From a virus, in IMG/VR virus record IMGVR_UViG_3300047195_000739, positions 1-47,884 of that record: 47,884 nt of DNA. One strand, written 5' to 3'. The notes under the pieces were generated by a model, which did no database searches, had not been told where the DNA came from, and saw only the letters and a list, made by a program, of their open reading frames with translations. Every line of letters begins with the position of its first letter. Positions within the stretch are counted from its first letter, which is position 1. A program made the position numbers and the translations under genes. Below, piece by piece: positions 41,539-47,709 of this stretch.

Positions 41539-41877
41539 ATGAAAGACGGACAAATATTAACAGCTCAGCAAGAAGAATTATGGGATAAATATTCTGAAAT
41601 TATTGATACTGATATAGATAGTTTAAATTATTATGTGGGGAAAATCATTTTAACCCATGAAAACTACAAAAAACTATGCAATGAGCTCCGCACTATCGAA
41701 CCTATTGATGAGCAGGAATCAAAAAATATTACACAAGGATTTAATAGAACCCGGAAGATTTGTCAATTTTTTTTACCTGATCAACCAAAAAATCTTAATT
41801 GTAATAGAGATATTATATTTATTCCTTGTGAAGGCGTTACATGTGGAAGTTTTGAATTTAAATTAAATAATCAATGA
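41539..41877 (+). CDS. Hypothetical protein with KDGQIL motif, 112 aa
   Basis: MKDGQILTAQQEELWDKYSE again starts with the KDGQ motif. The middle contains a helical segment (ILTHENYKKLCNELRTIEPI), and the C-terminus CNRDIIFIPCEGVTCGSFEF has three Cys, perhaps a metal site. It overlaps the next gene by 4 bases. Family unknown. Confidence 0.65.
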   Translation: MKDGQILTAQQEELWDKYSEIIDTDIDSLNYYVGKIILTHENYKKLCNELRTIEPIDEQESKNITQGFNRTRKICQFFLPDQPKNLNCNRDIIFIPCEGVTCGSFEFKLNNQ

Positions 41878-42131
41878 AAGACGATTTAAACTTATTTAGA
41901 GCCGTTTTGGCAGACTGGAATGAACAGATAAGGATTATGACCTGCCGGGACATTGAGTACGTCCTGATGAATGCCACAACGTCTGGCGAGATAAATTCAA
42001 TTGTCTGGGATAACCTGGATTTTCTGAATGACAATATTAAGTTATTCAGGAACGTAAATGATGCGCGAAAACGTATTAACCGTTTGCGTAAATTCAAGTT
42101 TGATAATTGTGAAATGATATACTTAAATTGA
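41874..42131 (+). CDS. Hypothetical helical protein, 85 aa
   Basis: The protein is almost all helix with alternating charge (DLNLFRAVLADWNEQIRIMT, NIKLFRNVNDARKRINRLRK), ending in CEMIYLN. Its start MKDDL overlaps the previous stop by ATGA. It has no known family; it may be a small coiled protein-protein adaptor. Confidence 0.65.
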   Translation: MKDDLNLFRAVLADWNEQIRIMTCRDIEYVLMNATTSGEINSIVWDNLDFLNDNIKLFRNVNDARKRINRLRKFKFDNCEMIYLN

Positions 42132-42343
42132 ATATTATGGGAGAAATAGCAGAAGATATGATTGATGGAACTTGTTGTTCTTTATGTGGTTGTTATTTTA
42201 GACATCCAAAGAAAGATCCAAAGACTGGGGAATCAATAGGTATTTATACTCATGGATATCCTGTAGTTTGTTTGGATTGTTGGGATGATTTGACAAATTA
42301 TGATAGACAATTCGTTCGAAAAGCAGAAGTTGAAACTTTATAA
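42128..42343 (+). CDS. Zinc-ribbon protein, 71 aa
   Basis: CCSLCGCYF (CxxC) and VVCLDCWDDL (CxxC) are about 32 residues apart, the layout of a small zinc ribbon. The text between is rich in Lys/Pro (HPKKDPKTGESIGIYTHGYP). It may bind nucleic acid or RNA polymerase. A second Met at 42137 is also possible. It overlaps the previous gene by 4 bases. Confidence 0.7.
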   Translation: MNIMGEIAEDMIDGTCCSLCGCYFRHPKKDPKTGESIGIYTHGYPVVCLDCWDDLTNYDRQFVRKAEVETL

Positions 42344-42354
42344 TATAATTAACC

Positions 42355-42741
42355 ATGTCATTAATTGAAATAAGTACAAAGTATAACGGCGCTGCCAGAG
42401 ACGTCAATGTCAAGGCAATGAACTGCAAAAAAATTGATCAAAATATTGATCCATTTGTCAAAAAAGTTGCTAACATAATTTATAAGGAAACAGGATACTA
42501 TCCTTTGGCAAGAGTTAAATACAGAGGCAGAAAATATGTTGAAGCAAGACAATTACTTGCAGTATTCCTTTGTAAATATACTAAAGAGATACTTACATCA
42601 GTAGGATTATCATCAGGAGATAAGGATCATGCAACAGTGGTACATTCAAAACATGCAATTCAAAATAGGTTTGATACTGAACCGATATTCCGATCGATGT
42701 ATAAAAGGATTGATAAAAAAGTTAAAAATATACAATTATGA
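42355..42741 (+). CDS. DnaA domain IV-like DNA-binding protein, 128 aa
   Basis: VEARQLLAVFLCKYTKEILT, then SVGLSSGDKDHATVVHSKHA, matches the C-terminal DnaA DNA-binding domain: 'aRq...yL.......s...IG..fg.rdHtTVihav'. The basic loop and the 'DHATV' signature that reads DnaA boxes are present. The AAA+ ATPase is missing, so it cannot load helicase alone. The likely role is to bind an origin or host DnaA boxes. It lies in the early operon, upstream of SSB and the replication initiator. The C-terminus overlaps a 45-aa membrane ORF. Confidence 0.87.
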   Translation: MSLIEISTKYNGAARDVNVKAMNCKKIDQNIDPFVKKVANIIYKETGYYPLARVKYRGRKYVEARQLLAVFLCKYTKEILTSVGLSSGDKDHATVVHSKHAIQNRFDTEPIFRSMYKRIDKKVKNIQL

Positions 42742-42875
42742 AAAAGTTATTAATCTTCTTATTTCTTTTATTTTTATGGATGGGCATCTGCCTGGTTGTA
42801 ATTCTATGTGTCATGAAACATGAAGATTCAAAAGGTAATTGGATCGCTGATTCGCGAATTGAAAATAAACTTTAA
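42738..42875 (+). CDS. Small membrane protein, 45 aa
   Basis: ATG 42738 overlaps the DnaA-like stop (ATGA); the frame ends at 42873-42875. One long hydrophobic helix (LLIFLFLLFLWMGICLVVIL) is followed by a polar tail (HEDSKGNWIADSRIENKL). A single-pass micro-protein in the early operon; function unknown. Confidence 0.6.
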   Translation: MKKLLIFLFLLFLWMGICLVVILCVMKHEDSKGNWIADSRIENKL

Positions 42876-42887
42876 ATAAATAAAGTT

Positions 42888-43280
42888 ATGAAACAAGAAT
42901 TTGAAATGACCGAAAGTGAATTGCAAGCTTTTTATGACATCTCACGAAATCAAGAACCTGTAATATTTGCAGGTGCTTGGTTAGGTCTTGATACACAAGA
43001 GAAAGCTAATAAATTGTGGCAAATAATGGCTGATAATTATGGTTTTGTTTGGGACTCTGTAGAACCTTCTGCAAAAGGTTATAGATTTTTTCTTGCAACT
43101 CCAAAATCAAAAGTAATACCAAAGACACAATCAGAAATTGAAATAGATAAATATGATACTTTGCAGAAAATAGTTACACAACTTGAATTTTGTAATTATA
43201 AATCTGAAAGCGGATTTCTTAAAATGAATGTAGCATTTTTGTCATTAAAACGAATGGCAGAAAAGCAATTAATTGAATAA
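42888..43280 (+). CDS. Hypothetical early protein, 130 aa
   Basis: The N-terminal half (ESELQAFYDISRNQEPVIFA, AGAWLGLDTQEKANKLWQIM, YGFVWDSVEPSAKGYRFFLA) is a compact alpha/beta unit common to Bacteroidota phages. The C-terminal half (TLQKIVTQLEFCNYKSESGF) is helical. No catalytic motif is visible. It lies upstream of the recombination genes. Confidence 0.72.
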   Translation: MKQEFEMTESELQAFYDISRNQEPVIFAGAWLGLDTQEKANKLWQIMADNYGFVWDSVEPSAKGYRFFLATPKSKVIPKTQSEIEIDKYDTLQKIVTQLEFCNYKSESGFLKMNVAFLSLKRMAEKQLIE

Positions 43281-43315
43281 ATTGAATTAAACATAATTAT
43301 TAACCAATAAATAAA

Positions 43316-43510
43316 ATGAAAACAACAGAAGAAAAACTTAAAATTGCTATTGATGCATTAATGCAGTGTACAAATCCTTCAGGTGCATATAGTCTTGATA
43401 GATTAGAGCATGCAGAAAATACAATAAAAAATATAGAAATTATTGCTAAAACTGCATTGAAAGAGTTGAATATAATACTTGATCCTAAAATATTTAAAAT
43501 TAACCAATAA
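43316..43510 (+). CDS. Hypothetical protein, 64 aa
   Basis: It is a short helical protein (TTEEKLKIAIDALMQCTNPS, EHAENTIKNIEIIAKTALKE). The start follows the leader TTAACCAATAAATAAA (about 43300-43315). The same 16-mer recurs at about 43499-43514, upstream of the Rad52-like gene. This leader may be a translation-enhancing sequence, or a short duplication. Function unknown. Confidence 0.66.
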   Translation: MKTTEEKLKIAIDALMQCTNPSGAYSLDRLEHAENTIKNIEIIAKTALKELNIILDPKIFKINQ

Positions 43511-43521
43511 ATAAAACCAAA

Positions 43522-44079
43522 ATGGATTTACAGATTTTAAACAGACCGTTAACCAGGGAACAGATAGATTTTAAGATTTCTATGGTTACAAAAGGTAATG
43601 ATGCTATCTGGGCTTCGATACTTGCCTATAAAGATGCACGTACAGACATGCAAGTACTAGATGAGGCTTGTGGACAATTCGGATGGATGAATGAATACCA
43701 GAGGGATTCTAAACAGGTCCTACAATGTACTATAAGTATCTGGGATGACTTGAAGATGCAATGGATAAGTAAAACTTCCAATGGCATTGAATCAGATTTT
43801 GAATCAGAGAAAGGTGAATATTCTGATGCATTTAAACGGGCCGGGTTCATGTGGGGAATTGGAAGAAAGTTATATGACTTTCCTGCAATATGGGTACAAT
43901 TATCTGTAGGTGATTATTATGAGAAAGACGGAAAGATTAAAGCATCAGGAAAACTTCGAGTTAATGAATGGAAATGGAATATTTCTGAAGATTATAAAAC
44001 TGTTATCGCTGAAAGAAAATTTAACGGTAAATATGTTGAGATTTATAATTCTAACCCTTATAACAAAAAATCAAAATGA
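43522..44079 (+). CDS. Rad52/Rad22-type single-strand annealing protein, 185 aa
   Basis: The signature EYSDAFKRAGFMWGIGRKLY matches the Rad52/Rad22 phage family ('SDAFKRA..kWGIGRyLYd'). The preceding TISIWDDLKMQWISKTSNGI and QFGWMNEYQRDSKQVLQCTI form the beta sheet that binds single strands. It anneals complementary ssDNA during recombination-dependent repair or replication. Its length of 185 aa is normal. The SSB gene follows directly with a 4-base overlap, a usual partnership. Confidence 0.88.
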   Translation: MDLQILNRPLTREQIDFKISMVTKGNDAIWASILAYKDARTDMQVLDEACGQFGWMNEYQRDSKQVLQCTISIWDDLKMQWISKTSNGIESDFESEKGEYSDAFKRAGFMWGIGRKLYDFPAIWVQLSVGDYYEKDGKIKASGKLRVNEWKWNISEDYKTVIAERKFNGKYVEIYNSNPYNKKSK

Positions 44080-44513
44080 ATCATTGGATAGGACTTGGAA
44101 GGGTAGGTCAAGACCCTGAAGTAAAAGAATTTACAAATAATAAGGTTTGCAAATTTAGTTTGGCCACATCGGAAAGTTATAAAAAGAATGGTGAAAAGGT
44201 TACAGACACCACCTGGCATAATCTCGTATTTTGGGGCAAACAATGTGATATATTGAAAGAATATGTAACAAAGGGGGATCAGTTGCTTGTTGAAGGTAAA
44301 ATAGTTATACGCAATTATACTGATAAATCTGGTGTCGAACATTGGTCCACTGAAATTGTTTGTGATAAATTTGAATTTGTAGGTTCTAAAAAAGAAGGTA
44401 AGCCAGTTGAAAGAAAATCCGGTAAAGTTGAAACCGGATCAATGAGTAATATTGATGAATTACCTGAAGCGAATGAATCTGCAGAAAATGACCCATCATA
44501 CTTTCCGGGATGA
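44076..44513 (+). CDS. ssb: Single-stranded DNA-binding protein, 145 aa
   Basis: The OB fold covers residues 1-108: MNHWIGLGRVGQDPEVKEFT, CKFSLATSESYKKNGEKVTD, TTWHNLVFWGKQCDILKEYV, KGDQLLVEGKIVIRNYTDKS and EIVCDKFEFVG. A flexible acidic tail follows (PEANESAENDPSYFPG). Its end DPSYFPG resembles but does not match the usual DDDIPF tip that binds partner proteins. It coats single-stranded DNA and works with the Rad52-type protein upstream. Confidence 0.95.
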   Translation: MNHWIGLGRVGQDPEVKEFTNNKVCKFSLATSESYKKNGEKVTDTTWHNLVFWGKQCDILKEYVTKGDQLLVEGKIVIRNYTDKSGVEHWSTEIVCDKFEFVGSKKEGKPVERKSGKVETGSMSNIDELPEANESAENDPSYFPG

Positions 44514-44872
44514 AAACATTTCAAATTGCAGCAAATCTAGATAGTTATCGATCAAATTCTAATAAGACAATGAAGTTAGTTTTTGAGACGAATGAATTAA
44601 CTCCTGAAACAATGGCGAATATTCATTATTCACTTTATAAAGCCGGATTCCTTGCTTTTGCTCCAGATCCTTTCAGAACCGAGGAACTTGAGGAGATAGA
44701 TAAATTGAAAGTGGATTTTGAAGATATGCAAAAATCGCCAAGCCAAAGACTAAGGTCTGTTTTATTCATTTTATGGAAACAAAATCCTGAAGGATATAAA
44801 GCATCTAATGATCATTATATTTCAAAAATGGAGACAATAATTGAACATTTTAAAAGTAAGATTGAATCATGA
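44510..44872 (+). CDS. Hypothetical protein downstream of SSB, 120 aa
   Basis: The N-terminal NSNKTMKLVFETNELTPETM and the following GFLAFAPDPFRTEELEEIDK recall a small phage family found after ssb; it may help in recombination. The C-terminal part (QRLRSVLFILWKQNPEGYKA) resembles a helical adaptor. I do not assign a function. It overlaps both neighbours by 4 bases. Confidence 0.72.
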   Translation: MKTFQIAANLDSYRSNSNKTMKLVFETNELTPETMANIHYSLYKAGFLAFAPDPFRTEELEEIDKLKVDFEDMQKSPSQRLRSVLFILWKQNPEGYKASNDHYISKMETIIEHFKSKIES

Positions 44873-45015
44873 TTGAACCTGAAGAAGAAATATTAGAACA
44901 ATGTCCTAATTGTGGTGCAATATGGGGTTGCGAAGAGTTTGATTTTCAATCATGTGATTGTTGTGGTTATCCCGATGTAAATATGGATAATGATTATTTT
45001 GATTATGATAATTAA
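44869..45015 (+). CDS. Small acidic zinc-ribbon-like protein, 48 aa
   Basis: ATG 44869 overlaps the previous stop; the frame ends at 45013-45015. ILEQCPNCGAIWGCEEF has CxxC plus a further Cys, and SCDCCGYPD has another CxxC. The C-terminus is very acidic (DVNMDNDYFDYDN). The four Cys likely bind zinc. The acid tail could mimic DNA. It is shorter than 60 aa but is compactly embedded in the operon. Confidence 0.62.
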   Translation: MIEPEEEILEQCPNCGAIWGCEEFDFQSCDCCGYPDVNMDNDYFDYDN

Positions 45016-45346
45016 GCGTTACAATAAGTACAAAGCTGAAAAGCAAAGTTTCGGGGGGCGAACTTATCATTCCAAAAAAGAGGCAAGTTATGCTATTAAT
45101 CTGGAATGGAAGAAAAAGGCTGGTGAGATAAAAGAAATAATTCCTCAGTATAAGATTGATATTCGTGTTAATGGGAAACATATCACAAGTTATTATATCG
45201 ATTTTAAAGTGATATATACGGACGGACGAATAGAATTGATTGAGGTAAAAGGATTTGCGACGGATGTGTGGCTACTTAAATGGCGATTAACTGAAGCATT
45301 ACTTGAAGAAATTGAGCCAGGAGCAAAACTTGTATTGGTAAAATAA
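45005..45346 (+). CDS. DUF1064 phage endonuclease (PD-(D/E)XK type), 113 aa
   Basis: I use ATG 45005 (MIIKRYNKYKAEKQSF) because the family starts with '.k.nKY.ak'; the ATG at 44990 only adds a hydrophobic stretch. GGRTYHSKKEASYAINLEWK carries the first Glu, and YYIDFKVIYTDGRIELIEVK the Asp and Glu-x-Lys of the PD-(D/E)XK site. DUF1064 proteins are thought to be small nucleases, perhaps junction resolvases. Its size fits the family. It overlaps the zinc-ribbon gene by 11 bases. Confidence 0.86.
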   Translation: MIIKRYNKYKAEKQSFGGRTYHSKKEASYAINLEWKKKAGEIKEIIPQYKIDIRVNGKHITSYYIDFKVIYTDGRIELIEVKGFATDVWLLKWRLTEALLEEIEPGAKLVLVK

Positions 45347-45379
45347 AAGAATTGAAGTAATAATTTAATAACTACAACT

Positions 45380-45424
45380 ATGGCAATTATTCAAAAGTGT
45401 TTACCACCAAGTGACGAAGAATAA
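45380..45424 (+). CDS. Possible 14-aa leader peptide
   Basis: ATG 45380 to TAA 45422-45424 encodes MAIIQKCLPPSDEE, 3 bases before the next start. It is preceded by an A-rich spacer with the same style as other starts here. It may be a small leader or chance. I include it at low confidence because its stop lies so near the downstream ATG. Confidence 0.25.
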   Translation: MAIIQKCLPPSDEE

Positions 45425-45427
45425 AAT

Positions 45428-45679
45428 ATGGGAAAAGATCCTACCGTACTTTTCTATACACAAGACTTCATTACAGGAACGCTTCTAATGACCTATGAGC
45501 AGAAGGGTAAGTATATTACTTTACTTTGCTTACAACAGCAAAATGGCGGACTTTATGAATGTGACATGTTACAAATTTGCGGTGAAAAGGATGAGAAAAT
45601 TTGGACGAAATTTGACTTTGAAAATAAATCGAAAAATGTATTGCCATGTCAAAAATTAAGTTTACTTTTGATACCGTGA
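45428..45679 (+). pseudogene. Truncated replisome-organizer N-terminal domain, 83 aa
   Basis: MGKDPTVLFYTQDFITGTLL, MTYEQKGKYITLLCLQQQNG and LYECDMLQICGEKDEKIWTK match the start of phage replisome-organizer proteins ('kDPAvLFYtsDFltGT..m..eq.GkYi.LLclqhq.G'), which usually run 200 aa or more and continue with '...YYNeRl'. Here the match ends at about residue 62 and the frame stops after an unrelated tail (NVLPCQKLSLLLIP). The region right after its end holds crossing inverted repeats and a GIY-YIG gene, so an insertion may have broken it. A complete initiator gene lies at 46101. Confidence 0.6.
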
Positions 45680-45788
45680 TTAAACTGATTTACATGAATA
45701 GCAGTAAATTCAAATAAACAATATAGACTCCCTTCCTGGGAACTCTTTCGTCATGCGAATCAGTTAATCACACCCCAGGAATCGGAGT
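45676..45788. ncRNA. Pseudoknot-like structured region (two crossing inverted repeats)
   Basis: Repeat A: GTGATTAAACTGATT (45676-45690) is complementary to AATCAGTTAATCAC (45758-45771), 14 pairs with one bulged A. Repeat B: ACTCC+TTCCTGGG (45727-45740) is complementary to CCCAGGAA+GGAGT (45774-45788), 13 pairs with a small internal loop. The right arm of A lies within the loop of B, so the two cross. A small TTCG/CGAA hairpin lies between. The region has no ORF and sits between a truncated gene and a GIY-YIG gene. It could be an RNA pseudoknot, or remnants of a mobile-element end. Confidence 0.5.
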
Positions 45789-45805
45789 TTAAATTTTGTG
45801 TGGTT

Positions 45806-46111
45806 ATGAAAGAATTAAAAGATTTTGAAATCAGTGAATTTGGCAAACCTTCAAGTCCGGGCGTTTATGCAATATGGGTAAGGAATCAATTTTATGAACC
45901 CGGAGAAAACCATTTACTATATATTGGCAGTACAGCTAATCTATACAAAAGACTCAATAGTAATAAGCATTACTATAAAATAACTCTCAATAAATTCAAT
46001 GGTTTAGTGTGGACTTCTTTTATAGAAACTAATGATTACCGAAACCTTGAATATTATCTTATTGGAAAACATAAGCCAATTCTTAATAAACAATTAAATA
46101 ATGGCTTATAG
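45806..46111 (+). CDS. GIY-YIG nuclease-like protein, 101 aa
   Basis: I use ATG 45806 rather than the GTG two codons earlier. SSPGVYAIWVRNQFYEPGEN holds GVY (GIY position) and HLLYIGSTANLYKRLNSNKH holds YIG with the conserved Arg region; NLEYYLIGKHKPILNK has the Glu metal ligand and terminal Asn. The protein is only the catalytic domain, without a NUMOD DNA-binding tail, so it may be a solo nuclease. It overlaps the next start by 11 bases. Its flanks (a truncated gene and crossing repeats) suggest insertion. Confidence 0.85.
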   Translation: MKELKDFEISEFGKPSSPGVYAIWVRNQFYEPGENHLLYIGSTANLYKRLNSNKHYYKITLNKFNGLVWTSFIETNDYRNLEYYLIGKHKPILNKQLNNGL

Positions 46112-46838
46112 ATATTCCAATACTGACAAATGGGGTGATTGTTGGTTTTCTAAATTAAAGCCAATAGAAAAATTACTTTTTAACTATCTTTGTGATAATT
46201 GTGATATTGCCGGATTCATCGAATTAAACCAAAAGAGATGGGCTTCTGATATAGTTACTGAAGTGAGAATAATAGAAGGGGCTTTAAAGGGGCTTAATAG
46301 GGGCTTAATATATTCAAACACAAATGATTGTATTTTCATCCGTAATTATTTGAAACATCAAAAAAACTTGCCTTTAGACCCCATAAAAAACCCTGCGCAT
46401 AAAGGAATAATAAAGCGGTTTGAATTATATTCTTTTAAGTTTAATATCAAAGATATAAATGAATTTATTGAAGGGGCTTGCAAGGGGCTTAGTACCCCCT
46501 TAGGTAATGCTATTGGTAATGGTAATGGTAATGGTAATGATTTAGGTAAAGAAAAAGAGGAGAAAGAAAATTTATTAAAGAAAAAAGAAATTGTATTTAA
46601 GAGTGAAGTTTTTGAATTTTCTGAAAAGTACAATGAAGAAATGTTAAATAAGTTTTGTAATTACTGGACTGAAAAAAATAAATCACTTACTAAAATGCGT
46701 TTTGAACTTGAAAAAATATTTGAAATTTCAAAACGAATTGCGACCTGGGCGGCACGTGATAATGAATATAATAAAAGTAAACAGAATAATGATAGTGTAT
46801 TTGCTAAATTTGGAGTAAAACAAAATGGAAAACGATAG
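46101..46838 (+). CDS. Replisome organizer / DnaD-like replication initiator, 245 aa
   Basis: The N-terminal RYSNTDKWGDCWFSKLKPIE, KLLFNYLCDNCDIAGFIELN and RIIEGALKGLNRGLIYSNTN are a winged-helix domain of the phage replisome-organizer type ('W.D.....L.p.eKll..YLltn....GiYe'). A (Gly-Asn)n linker and a Lys/Glu-rich stretch follow (about 139-165), then a helical C-terminal domain (YNEEMLNKFCNYWTEKNKSL) ending KNGKR. It should bind the origin and recruit helicase. Its own coding DNA holds iteron-like repeats (see 46277-46538), as the lambda O gene does. The next gene overlaps by 14 bases. Confidence 0.84.
   Translation: MAYRYSNTDKWGDCWFSKLKPIEKLLFNYLCDNCDIAGFIELNQKRWASDIVTEVRIIEGALKGLNRGLIYSNTNDCIFIRNYLKHQKNLPLDPIKNPAHKGIIKRFELYSFKFNIKDINEFIEGACKGLSTPLGNAIGNGNGNGNDLGKEKEEKENLLKKKEIVFKSEVFEFSEKYNEEMLNKFCNYWTEKNKSLTKMRFELEKIFEISKRIATWAARDNEYNKSKQNNDSVFAKFGVKQNGKR
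46277..46538. repeat. Iteron-like repeats inside the initiator gene (candidate replication origin)
   Basis: AGGGGCTT occurs at 46277-46284, 46288-46295, 46299-46306, 46472-46479 and 46483-46490. Within each group the spacing is exactly 11 bp. Because 11 is not a multiple of 3, the first three copies are read in three frames, so the repeat is a DNA-level signal and not a protein repeat. After the last copy come an AAGGGG/CCCCTT palindrome (46482-46499), four tandem GGTAAT units (46515-46538) and a long A-rich stretch (to about 46605). Iterons followed by A/T-rich DNA within an initiator gene is the lambda-type origin layout. Confidence 0.62.
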
Positions 46839-47361
46839 TAAATTTCAGACGTATGCAAATGAATTGGTAAGAAATGTACCAATGGAAAATTTACAATATC
46901 TTATTGCATTATTTATGCAAGAGGCGGCTATTAACATGGGAAGCGAAGTGAGTGAAAAGACACTTGAAAGGACAATTTACTATATTCAAAAGGATTTTAG
47001 TTATATTCCTGTCAATTATATTGCATCAGCTTTCATACGTGGATCACTTGGTAAATTTGGTAAAGAAGGTGCTGGCCGGTTGGTGCCAAAAACTATTCAT
47101 GCATGGCTGGGTGAAATAAGTCTTGATTATAATCAGGCAATATCAAAGGAAAAGATTAAGGCAAGACAGATGGATGTTGGTATAGCAATGGATCTGCATA
47201 AATACCCAGTTGGTAGTGCTATTAGTAAGAAGATTGAATGGTACAGGAAAGGATTGATAGATGGGGATGACTGGGATCAAATACCGCTTAAAGAACTTGC
47301 TGAGATGATTGGCAGGGGTGGTTATCCTTTGCCTTCACATTTTGGAATTGAAACAAAATAA
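46825..47361 (+). CDS. Putative replication accessory protein, 178 aa
   Basis: This helical soluble protein has YANELVRNVPMENLQYLIAL, TLERTIYYIQKDFSYIPVNY, and an aromatic, Gly-rich motif (SAFIRGSLGKFGKEGAGRLV, PKTIHAWLGEISLDYNQ). The pattern recurs next to replication initiators in Bacteroidota phages. The position after the replisome organizer suggests a helicase loader or partner, but there is no Walker A motif. Function unproved. It overlaps the initiator by 14 bases. Confidence 0.72.
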   Translation: MENDSKFQTYANELVRNVPMENLQYLIALFMQEAAINMGSEVSEKTLERTIYYIQKDFSYIPVNYIASAFIRGSLGKFGKEGAGRLVPKTIHAWLGEISLDYNQAISKEKIKARQMDVGIAMDLHKYPVGSAISKKIEWYRKGLIDGDDWDQIPLKELAEMIGRGGYPLPSHFGIETK

Positions 47362-47370
47362 GTAAAACTA

Positions 47371-47706
47371 ATGAAAACAATTAAAGAGATTGAATTAGAA
47401 ATTATTGAAATTGGAAAATCAATGAAGGATTTAGATTCTAAAAGGGCAATTAATACAGAATCTAGAAAAATTGAGATTTTGAGACAATGTAAATTATACC
47501 TTGAAACAAATCCCAAACCGGAATTTATTGAAGAGATGAAATCTTCTGTTGAGTTTCGAATTGATTTAATAAGGGAAAGATATGGCGCATGGTGTGCTTG
47601 TAGAAATTTAAGTCAATTTAAAAATCCATTACATCATTATTATAATGAAATGGGAATGGCTCAATTGAAATTACAATTAAAAACATTAGAATATTTAATT
47701 AATTAA
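47371..47706 (+). CDS. Hypothetical coiled protein, 111 aa
   Basis: The protein is almost all helix: TIKEIELEIIEIGKSMKDLD, SRKIEILRQCKLYLETNPKP, EFIEEMKSSVEFRIDLIRER, then a WCACRNLSQFKNPLHHYYNE loop and a C-terminal helix. It may be a coiled adaptor. Function unknown. It is followed after 3 bases by the gene that crosses the contig end. Confidence 0.68.
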   Translation: MKTIKEIELEIIEIGKSMKDLDSKRAINTESRKIEILRQCKLYLETNPKPEFIEEMKSSVEFRIDLIRERYGAWCACRNLSQFKNPLHHYYNEMGMAQLKLQLKTLEYLIN

Positions 47707-47709
47707 TCA

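Noticed and set aside
45600-45800. Group I intron next to the GIY-YIG gene
   Set aside because: AATATAGACTCC at about 45719 resembles the S element, but no matching R element (GUUCAGAGACUA-like) precedes it and the next gene starts within the GIY-YIG gene, leaving no room for a 3' core or exon.
46515-46538. Phase-variable on/off repeat (GGTAAT)4
   Set aside because: The 6-base unit keeps the frame whatever the copy number, so it can only change linker length; on/off switching is not possible.
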